Positions 19,257 to 26,667 of a stretch of DNA of 64,000 bases are shown here, in pieces. The notes beneath the pieces are model-generated. The model saw only the letters and a program-made list of their open reading frames with translations, made no database searches and was not told the DNA's origin. This stretch comes from Pseudoxanthomonas beigongshangi (GTDB lineage: Bacteria > Pseudomonadota > Gammaproteobacteria > Xanthomonadales > Xanthomonadaceae), in contig NZ_JADHDV010000015.1 in the NCBI RefSeq assembly GCF_016820515.1, positions 22,584-86,583 on the forward strand, given 5' to 3'. Position 1 is the stretch's first letter, and each line of letters opens with the position of its first letter. The position numbers were made by a program, and so were the translations under genes.

Positions 19257-19342
19257 GTCTCAGGCGCGTCCGGAGCCTCATCCCATCCTTTTGCCTGCGC
19301 GTCGCCCGGTCGGTAGACCCGGCGCGCGTCGATGATGGACGC

Positions 19343-19368
19343 CGCGGCGGCGCGAGCGCACCGCCGCG
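19343..19368. terminator. Bidirectional terminator-like hairpin
   Basis: Perfect 8-bp GC stem (CGCGGCGG/CCGCCGCG), 10-base loop, between the converging cueR and ester hydrolase genes. No T-run. Confidence 0.4.
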
Positions 19369-19381
19369 CGTTCGCCCGCAC

Positions 19382-21310
19382 TCAATAGACCGGCAACTCG
19401 ATCGAGCTCGCCGCTTCCGGCGTGTGCCAGATGCGCTGCGTCGCCTTGCGGTAGTCCTCCGGCTTGGCGAAGTAGATGTTCGGGACGAAGGTCTGCGGAT
19501 TCCGGTCGTACAGCGGGAACAGGGTCGACTGCACCTGCACCATCACCCGATGTCCGGGCAGGAACACGTGGTTGGCCTCCGGCAGCGCGAAGCGATAGGG
19601 CAGGGTCTGGTCGGAGGGAATCGCCTTGGCGTGCTCGAAGCTCTCGCGATAGCGTCCGCGGAAGATCGCCAGCGAGACCGGCAACTGGTAGCCGCCCATC
19701 TCGGTCGCCGAGGCGACCTGCTCGGGATACACGTCGATCAACTTGACCACCCAGTCGCTGTCGCTGCCACTGGTGGACGCCTGCAGGTTCACCCACGGCG
19801 TGCCGGCGATGCGCAGCGGTTCGGTCAGCGGTTCGGTGATGAAGGTCAGCACGTCCGGCCGGCCATCGACGAAGCGCTGATCCTTGACCAGCCACGTCGT
19901 CCACATGTCGCGATCGCCGAAACGCACCGGGCGCGGCGCGAACGGCACCGGCTTGGCGGGATCGGAAACGTATTCCTCGAATCCGCTCTCGCCGGCCGCC
20001 GGCGGCTGGAACGAGAGCTGGCCGCCCGCGCGCAGGTACAACGGCCGGGCGGGGGAGCCACACCCCTGGGCGCAGCTGCGCGGCCAGTTCGGCAGGCGGT
20101 CCCAGCGGTCCTCGCCGGTGTTGTAGACCAGCACCGGCGGCGTATCCGCCTTCGGCGCGCCTTCGACCAGGTACTGATCGAAGAACGGCTTGAGCACGTC
20201 GCGGCGGAACTGCAACGCGGTATCGCCGTCGAATTTCAGCGCGCCCAGGTTGCGTGCCTCGTAGTTGACCTGGCTGTGCCGCCACGGTCCCATCACCAGG
20301 TAATTCAGGTTGTTGCCGGTATCGCGTCCTTCCATCGCCTGGTAGCTGTGGTTCGCGCCCCACATGTCTTCCTGGTCCCACAGGCCCTGCAGCCACATGG
20401 TCGGGACCTTCAGTGGTGTGCTGGCCATCTTCCGATCCAGTGCCTGCTCCTGCCAGAACGCGTCGTAGGCCGGATGCTCGGTCATCTTGTGCCACCACGG
20501 AATCTGTTCCAGTCCATGGGTCCGGGCGTAATCGCCGGCCGAACCGGCACGCAGGAAGGTGGTGTAGTCGTCCAGCCCCTCGCTGGGCACCGAAGTTCCC
20601 TTGCCGCGCTTGGTCAGCTGGCCGGTGAAGTAGCCGAAATTGACCTGCCGGAACGCACCGTAGTTGAGCCAGTCGTCGCCCATCCAGCCATCGATCATCG
20701 GGCTCTGCGGCGCCGCCACCTTGAGCGCCGGATGCGGATCGGTCAGCGCCATCACCACGGTGAAGCCTTCATAGGAAGAGCCGAGCATGCCGACGCGTCC
20801 GTTGGACTCGGGCACGTGCTTGACCAGCCAGTCGATGGTGTCCCAGGCGTCGGTGGCGTGATCGACCTTGGTCGGATTCAGCGGCCCGCGCAGCGGACGG
20901 GTCATCACGTAATCGCCCTGTGAACCGTACTTGCCGCGCACATCCTGGAACACCCGGATGTAGCCGGCGGGCACGAACACCTCATCGCCCTGCGGCAGGA
21001 TGTCGATCATGCGCGGCGATTCCATGCGCTGGGCGCGGCCCGCCGCGTCGTAGGGCGTGCGGGTCAACAGCATGGGGGCGTTCTTCGCCCCCTTGGGCAC
21101 GACGATGACGGTATAGAGCTTCACCCCGTCGCGCATCGGCACCATCACCACGCGCTTGTCGTAGTCGAAATCCTGCTTCGGTACGACGAATTCCTTGCCG
21201 GTGATGTCCGGCGTGATCGCCGGTGTCTGGGCCAGGGCGAAAACCGCGGGAAGGAACAACGCCAATGCCGCCAGCCTGCGGCAGCCGAGGGCCTTGCAAG
21301 TCATCTTCAT
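19382..21310 (-). CDS. aeh: Alpha-amino acid ester hydrolase (CocE/NonD, peptidase S15-like)
   Basis: 642 residues with a Sec signal peptide ending ALAQ. It follows closely the periplasmic alpha-amino acid ester hydrolase of Xanthomonas citri, which hydrolyses and transfers acyl groups of alpha-amino acid esters and amino-beta-lactams. Visible are the nucleophile elbow GSSYEG (about Ser179), SPMIDGWMGDDWLNYGAFRQ, the region LQGLWDQEDMWG with the catalytic Asp, and the His in GPWRHSQVNYE. The acidic cluster that binds the substrate ammonium group (Asp residues in GWMGDDW) is present. The C-terminal jelly-roll includes STSGSDSDWVVKLIDVYP. It ends a locus of GH3 and GH92 glycosidases, which is not its usual described partner set. 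Confidence 0.9.
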   Translation of the reverse strand: MKMTCKALGCRRLAALALFLPAVFALAQTPAITPDITGKEFVVPKQDFDYDKRVVMVPMRDGVKLYTVIVVPKGAKNAPMLLTRTPYDAAGRAQRMESPRMIDILPQGDEVFVPAGYIRVFQDVRGKYGSQGDYVMTRPLRGPLNPTKVDHATDAWDTIDWLVKHVPESNGRVGMLGSSYEGFTVVMALTDPHPALKVAAPQSPMIDGWMGDDWLNYGAFRQVNFGYFTGQLTKRGKGTSVPSEGLDDYTTFLRAGSAGDYARTHGLEQIPWWHKMTEHPAYDAFWQEQALDRKMASTPLKVPTMWLQGLWDQEDMWGANHSYQAMEGRDTGNNLNYLVMGPWRHSQVNYEARNLGALKFDGDTALQFRRDVLKPFFDQYLVEGAPKADTPPVLVYNTGEDRWDRLPNWPRSCAQGCGSPARPLYLRAGGQLSFQPPAAGESGFEEYVSDPAKPVPFAPRPVRFGDRDMWTTWLVKDQRFVDGRPDVLTFITEPLTEPLRIAGTPWVNLQASTSGSDSDWVVKLIDVYPEQVASATEMGGYQLPVSLAIFRGRYRESFEHAKAIPSDQTLPYRFALPEANHVFLPGHRVMVQVQSTLFPLYDRNPQTFVPNIYFAKPEDYRKATQRIWHTPEAASSIELPVY

Positions 21311-21386
21311 GGAGCGTCTCGATTCCGGAGTCGTAACCTGCCGATTAAACCGCGCCGCGAGGCCCGCAGCCAGTGCTGAATGCGCC

Positions 21387-21408
21387 GTAGAGCGGAGCTC
21401 GCTCCGCT
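21387..21408. repeat. REP-like palindrome with GTAG head
   Basis: GTAG followed by AGCGGAGC-TC-GCTCCGCT, a perfect 8-bp stem between the GH92 and ester hydrolase genes. GTAG-headed short hairpins are typical of the RAYT-mobilised REP repeats of Stenotrophomonas and relatives. It may also end or stabilise the GH92 transcript. Only one copy of this exact sequence was seen in the window. Confidence 0.5.
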
Positions 21409-21456
21409 TGCCTTTGCGAACGCCCCGTCAACCCCGTGCCGGCAAGCCCAGCCGGA

Positions 21457-23799
21457 TCAACCGAATCCGGGCGGCAAATCCTCCGGACCGGTACCAAACG
21501 AAAGATTGGGTCGCGGCCCCATTTCGAACTCCAGCGTCCCGCCCGCGGCCAGGTCGGCGTGGCTTATCCAGTTGCGCGCATACGGCTCGCCATTCCAGCG
21601 CACCCGTTGCACGAAGACATTCCGCGCATTGTTGCGACGAGCGAGGACGTGCAGCCGGCGTCCGTTGCCAACGTGCAGCTCGGCTCGGCGGAACAAGGGA
21701 CTACCGAACACATAGTTACCGCTGACCGGATCGACCGGATAGAAGCCCAGTGCGCTGAGCACGAACCAGGCGCTCATCTGCCCGCAGTCCTCATTGCCGG
21801 ACAGGCCGTCGCGGGCATCGCGATATTGCTCGCGCATCAGGCGGCGGACCATGGCCTGGGTTTTCCAAGGCTGGCCGGCATAGGCATACAGATAGGCCAC
21901 GTGATGGCTGGGCTCGTTGCCATGCGCGTACTGGCCGACCATGCCGTCGATGTCCGGCGGCGCACCGGCCGGCAGCTCGGAGCTGGTGCCGAACAACTCG
22001 TCCAGCTTGCGCACGAACCCGTCACGCCCGCCAAAGCCCTCCATGTAGCCGTACAGGTCGTGCTGGTTGAGGAAGGTGGCCTGCCAGGCGTTGGATTCGG
22101 TGAAATCGTGCCAGCGCTCCGAGTGGCCCAGCGCGCGCGGGTCGAACGGCTCGGCCCAGCGGCCGTCCTCCAGCCGGGGCTGGATGAAACCGCTGTCCGG
22201 GTTGAACAGATGACGGTAGTTGCGCGAGCGCGCGAGCAGCGCCTGATGATCGTCCAAGGCGCCGGCTGCGCGTGCCAGATGCGCGCAGGCCCAGTCGTCG
22301 TAGGCGTATTCCAGGGTCCGGCTGGCCGCCTCGCTGACCTTGTCGCTGGGAATGTAGCCCAGCCGGCGATACCAGCCCAGCCCGTGGAAGTCGTCGTCCA
22401 TTGCGCGCTTGCGGAACAGCGGCCAGGCCGCGGCGTAGTCGATGCCGTCGAAACCCTTGGCGTGCGCCTCGGCCAGCACCACCGCCGAGTGGTAGCCGAT
22501 CATCGTGCCGGTTTCCACGCCCTGCAGCGGCCAGATGCCGACGCCGTCCGGGCATTCGGCCGCGCCGCGCACCAGTCCCTGGGCCAGATCCGGTACGCGC
22601 TCGGGCTGCACCAGGGTCAGCAGCGGATGCAGCGCGCGATAGGTGTCCCACAGCGAATAGGTACTGTAGTTGTGGTAACCCTCGGGCAGGGTGTGCACCT
22701 TCAGATCCATGCCGCGATAGCGACCGTCCGTATCGCTGAACAGTGTCGGTGCCAGCAGGCTGTGGTACAGCCCGGTGTAGAAGATGCGCCGCTGCCCGCC
22801 GTCACCGGTATCGATGCGCACCCGCGCCAGTTCCCGCTCCCAGGCATCGACCGCCTCGGCATGCACGCGGGCGAAGTCGAAGTCCGGCAACTCGGCATCG
22901 AGATTGGCCAGCGCGTTTTCGGCGCTGACCGCCGAAATGCCGACCTTGACCAGCAGCGGCGCGGCGCCGGCATCCGGGTAGTGCAGGGCGGCCTTCAGCC
23001 GGGTGCCATCGATGCTTCGCGCGTCCTCGGCCAGCGGCTGGTCATCGGCGTACAGCTGCGCGCGCGCGAATGGACGCGACAGTCGCATCGCGAAGAACAG
23101 GTAGCGCCCCCTGGCCCACTGATGGACGCGACGGCCACCGACCAGCGTGCGCTCGTCGACGACGCGCAGTTGCGCCTCGCTGGTCCGGGTGGGCGTGTCG
23201 GCGTTGTCCTGGTAGCCGTGGCACAGATCCAGCAGCAGGTGGCCTGGCTTGCCTGCGGGAAAACGATAGCGATGCAGGCCGGTACGCGCGGTGGCGGTCA
23301 GTTCCGCGAGGATATCCGTGTCCTTCAGCCTTACCCGGTAATAGCCTGGCGAGGCGGCTTCGTCCTCGCGGTCGAAGCGCGAGCGGTAGCCGGTTTCCGG
23401 CGCATCCGGCGGACCCGGATGCAGCCGGACCTCGCCGGTGCGCGGCACGACCAGGAAGTCGAGCATGTCGCCGATGCCGGTACCGGACAGATGGGTGTGC
23501 GAAAAACCCATGATCGAATCCTGCGCCTCGTGGTAACCGCTGCATCCGTCCCAGGTCGTGTTGTAGGTATCCGGGCCGAGCTGCACCATGCCGAAGGGCA
23601 GGGTCGCACCGGGAAACGTGTGGCCGTGGCCGCCGGTGCCGATGAATACATCGACGTGCCGGCTCAAGTCCATTCGCGCGCGACTGTCGGCGGGCAGGGC
23701 GGGTCTGCCGGTGCGCGCCGAAGCGGCGATCGCGGGGCCACCGACGCCGGACAGGCCCAGCGCGGCGGCGCCCTTCAGGAATCCACGTCGTGTCGTCAT
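21457..23799 (-). CDS. GH92 family alpha-mannosidase, Tat-exported
   Basis: 780 residues. The twin-arginine signal TRRGFLKGAAALG is at the N-terminus. GH92 enzymes are Ca-dependent exo-alpha-mannosidases (usually alpha-1,2). Family signatures include VDVFIGTGGHGHTFPGA, PFGMVQLGPDT, GYHEAQDSIMGFSHTHLSGT near the start and GNEDCGQMSAWFVLSALGFY at about 668, which carries the general acid Glu region. GAGG precedes the ATG by nine bases. The gene lies 51 bases after GH3 on the same strand. With the GH3 enzyme and TonB receptor it suggests uptake and trimming of mannose-containing glycans, as in Xanthomonas N-glycan loci. Confidence 0.93.
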   Translation of the reverse strand: MTTRRGFLKGAAALGLSGVGGPAIAASARTGRPALPADSRARMDLSRHVDVFIGTGGHGHTFPGATLPFGMVQLGPDTYNTTWDGCSGYHEAQDSIMGFSHTHLSGTGIGDMLDFLVVPRTGEVRLHPGPPDAPETGYRSRFDREDEAASPGYYRVRLKDTDILAELTATARTGLHRYRFPAGKPGHLLLDLCHGYQDNADTPTRTSEAQLRVVDERTLVGGRRVHQWARGRYLFFAMRLSRPFARAQLYADDQPLAEDARSIDGTRLKAALHYPDAGAAPLLVKVGISAVSAENALANLDAELPDFDFARVHAEAVDAWERELARVRIDTGDGGQRRIFYTGLYHSLLAPTLFSDTDGRYRGMDLKVHTLPEGYHNYSTYSLWDTYRALHPLLTLVQPERVPDLAQGLVRGAAECPDGVGIWPLQGVETGTMIGYHSAVVLAEAHAKGFDGIDYAAAWPLFRKRAMDDDFHGLGWYRRLGYIPSDKVSEAASRTLEYAYDDWACAHLARAAGALDDHQALLARSRNYRHLFNPDSGFIQPRLEDGRWAEPFDPRALGHSERWHDFTESNAWQATFLNQHDLYGYMEGFGGRDGFVRKLDELFGTSSELPAGAPPDIDGMVGQYAHGNEPSHHVAYLYAYAGQPWKTQAMVRRLMREQYRDARDGLSGNEDCGQMSAWFVLSALGFYPVDPVSGNYVFGSPLFRRAELHVGNGRRLHVLARRNNARNVFVQRVRWNGEPYARNWISHADLAAGGTLEFEMGPRPNLSFGTGPEDLPPGFG

Positions 23800-23850
23800 C
23801 GTCCGTTTCCTCGTTCCCTTGTCTCTTTTGTGCCTGTCCGAGCCAGCGGA

Positions 23851-26511
23851 TCAGCGCGGCAATGGCGCGCGGCCAATGATGGAGAAGCCGGCCGCACCGC
23901 CGGGCGCACCGGTACCGGGCTGGCCGCCGCCAACGAAGACCTGGTAGTCGCCGGCCTCGACCGCTCGCTGGCCGGCGCGATCGACCTCGCTGAGCCTGCG
24001 CGCGTCCAGCTCGAACGTCACCTCGCGCGATTCGCCCGGCGCCAGCGCCACGCGCGCGAATCCGACCAGGCTGCGGATCGGCGACTGCGGCCCTTGCGGA
24101 GGCTGCAGATAGACCTGCACCACTTCCTCGCCACGGCGTCCGCCGCTGTTTCGCACCCGCGCGCTCACCCGCAACGTCTCGCCGGCCTTCAAGGTCCGCG
24201 TCGACAGGCGGGGGGCGTCATAGGCGAAGGTGGTGTAGCTCAGGCCATGGCCGAACGGATACAGCGGCTGGCCACCGAAGTAGCGGTAGGTGCGTCCCTT
24301 CATGTCGTAGCTGACGTAGGGAGGGAGATCCCGGGTCGACGGGTAGAACGTCACCGGCAGGCGTCCGCCCGGACTGAAGTCGCCGGCCAGCGCCTGCGCG
24401 ATCGCGGTACCGCCGGATTGACCGGGATACCACGCGGCAAGGATGGCGTCGGCATGTTGCTGCGCCCAGTTCAGCGCCACCGCGCTGCCGCTCATCAGCA
24501 CCACGATCAACGGCTTGCCCGCCGCCTTGGCGCGCTCGAGCAACACTTGCTGCGCCGGCGGCAGGCCAATGGCGTTGCGATCGCCGCCATCGAAGCCCAG
24601 CACGTCGACCTTCAGTTCCTCGCCTTCCACGTCCGGCGACAGGCCGACGAAAGCGACCACCGCGTCGGCCCTTTCCGCCACGCGCGCGGCCTCGGCCAGT
24701 TGCGCGTCGGCCGGAGCCAGCCATTCCAGCCGCAGGCCCTGATCCTGGCCGTGATGCTCGATCTCCAGGCGAATGCGGCGGGGCCGTGTATCGGTGAAAT
24801 GCAGGCGCGTTTCGACATTGCGGCCATCGGCGTTGTGCACGCCGGCGGCGACGCGCTTGTCTTGCGCGTTACCGGCGATCACCAGTTCGTCGTCGATGTA
24901 CAACCGCACCGGATCGTGCCCGCTGCAATCGAAGCAGCGCGCCACGCGCACCGCGAGGGTGTATTCGCCGGGTCCGGGCGGCAGCAGTTCACCGGTCCAG
25001 CGCACCGAATAGTGATTCCGATCGACTCCGGCGGCGGGCGCCACCTGATCCCAGTTGAAGCTGACCACGCGATCCCGGCGCACCACGCGTGGGGCGCCGG
25101 CCAGATCCGGATTGTCGAAGTACTCGCCCCTGAGTCCGGCCTGGCCATCGCTGCGCAGGGCGGTCTCGGGAATCATCACCGGCACGCCCGCCGCCAGCGG
25201 CGCACCCTGCGCGTAGCTCACCCGGGCCTGGCCGAAGCGTTCCCGCAGGCCACGCAGCGGCGTCACCGGGTCCGTGGACGTGCCCTGATAGTTGGCTTCC
25301 AGCGCGGCCAGCGCATCGGCATTCGGACCGATGACCGCCAGCCGGGCATCCGGTTTCAGCGGCAGGGTCGCATGTTCGTTCTTCAACAGGACCAGCGATT
25401 GCCGCGCGGCTTCGAGGGCCAGATCGCGGCTGGCGGGCGCATCGATGTCAGCCGCGCCGAGTTGAGCGTAGGGGTCATGCCGCGGACGCTCCAGTTCGCC
25501 CAGGCGGTAGCGCGCGGCGAACAGGCGCACCAGCGACCGGTCCAGCGACGCCTCGTCGGTCTCGCCGCGATCCAGCGCCTGGCCCAGGGCGCGATAGGTG
25601 TTGCCGCAATTGAGGTCATGCCCGGCGTTCAGGGCGGCGGCGCTGGCGCCGGCTTCGTCGGAACGGAAGTAGTGGAAGTGCAGCATGTCGTAGAGCGAAT
25701 CGCAGTCGGACACCACGAACCCGCGGAATCCCCAATCCTTGCGCAGGCGGCCATCGAGCAGCCAGTCCGCGGCGCAGGCCGGCGTGCCATGCAGCGAGTT
25801 GTAGGCGCACATCACCGCGCCGGCGCCGCCGTCGACCAGTGCGGCGCGGAATGCCGGCAGGTAGGTGGCTTCCAGATCGCGCGGGGAGACATCGACGTCG
25901 AAGCCGTGGCGTCCCGGTTCCGGGCCGCTGTGCACGGCCAGATGCTTGGGCGTGGCGATGGTGCGCGGATGCCGGGGATCGTCGCCTTGCAGGCCGCGGA
26001 TGAAGCCGACCGCCAACTGCCCGGTGAGGTAGGGGTCCTCGCCGTAGGTTTCCATGCCGCGTCCCCAGCGGGGGTCGCGGAAAATGTTGATGTTCGGCGA
26101 CCAGATGGTCAGCCCTTCATAACGCCGATGGTCGCTGCCCGGCCCGCCGGCCAGGTTGAACTTGGCGCGGGCCTCGGTCGAGGTCACCGTGCCGACCTGT
26201 TCCAGCAGATCGACATTCCAGGTCGCCGCCAGCCCGATGGCCTGCGGAAACACGGTCGCGTGGCCGCTGCGGGCGACGCCGTGCAGGCCCTCGTTCCACC
26301 ACTCGTAGGCCGGTACGCCCAGGCGTGGAATCGCCAGAGCGGCATTCATCGTCTGCGCGATTTTCTCCTCGCGCGTCATCTTCGCCACCAGCGCCGCCGC
26401 CCGCTGCTCGGCCTCGTCCGCATGTGCCGGGGCTGCCAGCGACATTGTCGCCAGCGTCCATCCCGCGGCAATCAGGAACGGCAGGGCCTGGCGGCGAAGG
26501 AACACGGGCAT
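23851..26511 (-). CDS. GH3 family beta-glycosidase with PA14 insert
   Basis: 886 residues from the ATG at 26511. A signal peptide ends APAHAD. The GH3 N-terminal barrel includes EWWNEGLHGVARSG, FPQAIGLAATWN, ATPKHLAVHSGPEPGRHGFD and the nucleophile Asp in FRGFVVSDCDSLYD (about 275). The second GH3 domain begins near LVLLKNEHATLPL and is interrupted by a PA14 domain (about 415-560, LRGEYFDNPDLAG onward), which shapes the substrate pocket. A fibronectin III-like domain closes the protein. The layout is that of periplasmic beta-glucosidases or xylosidases; the insertion and VHSGPEPGRHGFD resemble beta-xylosidase/glucosidase members. The precise sugar cannot be told. Confidence 0.92.
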   Translation of the reverse strand: MPVFLRRQALPFLIAAGWTLATMSLAAPAHADEAEQRAAALVAKMTREEKIAQTMNAALAIPRLGVPAYEWWNEGLHGVARSGHATVFPQAIGLAATWNVDLLEQVGTVTSTEARAKFNLAGGPGSDHRRYEGLTIWSPNINIFRDPRWGRGMETYGEDPYLTGQLAVGFIRGLQGDDPRHPRTIATPKHLAVHSGPEPGRHGFDVDVSPRDLEATYLPAFRAALVDGGAGAVMCAYNSLHGTPACAADWLLDGRLRKDWGFRGFVVSDCDSLYDMLHFHYFRSDEAGASAAALNAGHDLNCGNTYRALGQALDRGETDEASLDRSLVRLFAARYRLGELERPRHDPYAQLGAADIDAPASRDLALEAARQSLVLLKNEHATLPLKPDARLAVIGPNADALAALEANYQGTSTDPVTPLRGLRERFGQARVSYAQGAPLAAGVPVMIPETALRSDGQAGLRGEYFDNPDLAGAPRVVRRDRVVSFNWDQVAPAAGVDRNHYSVRWTGELLPPGPGEYTLAVRVARCFDCSGHDPVRLYIDDELVIAGNAQDKRVAAGVHNADGRNVETRLHFTDTRPRRIRLEIEHHGQDQGLRLEWLAPADAQLAEAARVAERADAVVAFVGLSPDVEGEELKVDVLGFDGGDRNAIGLPPAQQVLLERAKAAGKPLIVVLMSGSAVALNWAQQHADAILAAWYPGQSGGTAIAQALAGDFSPGGRLPVTFYPSTRDLPPYVSYDMKGRTYRYFGGQPLYPFGHGLSYTTFAYDAPRLSTRTLKAGETLRVSARVRNSGGRRGEEVVQVYLQPPQGPQSPIRSLVGFARVALAPGESREVTFELDARRLSEVDRAGQRAVEAGDYQVFVGGGQPGTGAPGGAAGFSIIGRAPLPR

Positions 26512-26584
26512 GGGCAAGGGTTCTCCGGAGCGTGGCTCAATGTACAACGGGTACGGGAGGGTGCCTGTCTGGAACGAGGCGCTG

Positions 26585-26618
26585 AAAAAAGCGCGTGGCC
26601 GTAGGGGCGGCCACGCGC
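26585..26618 (-). terminator. Intrinsic terminator after the TonB receptor gene
   Basis: On the minus strand a perfect 10-bp stem, GCGCGTGGCC and GGCCACGCGC with an 8-base loop, is followed by TTTTTT (26590-26585). It lies between the receptor and the GH3 gene, so the glycosidases are expressed by read-through or by their own promoter. Confidence 0.8.
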
Positions 26619-26625
26619 ACGGAAC

Positions 26626-26658
26626 GGCACGCCATCGAGGGAGGACCGATGGCGTGCC
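26626..26658. other. Second hairpin, 12-bp perfect stem
   Basis: GGCACGCCATCG and CGATGGCGTGCC with a 9-base loop, directly after the receptor stop codon and before the intrinsic terminator. It could protect the receptor mRNA 3' end. Confidence 0.5.
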
Positions 26659-26667
26659 TTGGCCGCC

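Noticed and set aside
21436..26604. Open frame of 1722 codons on the plus strand
   Set aside because: It is antisense to the GH92 and GH3 genes, has no ribosome site, and its composition (Arg, Gly, Ala, His) is that of a GC-rich shadow.
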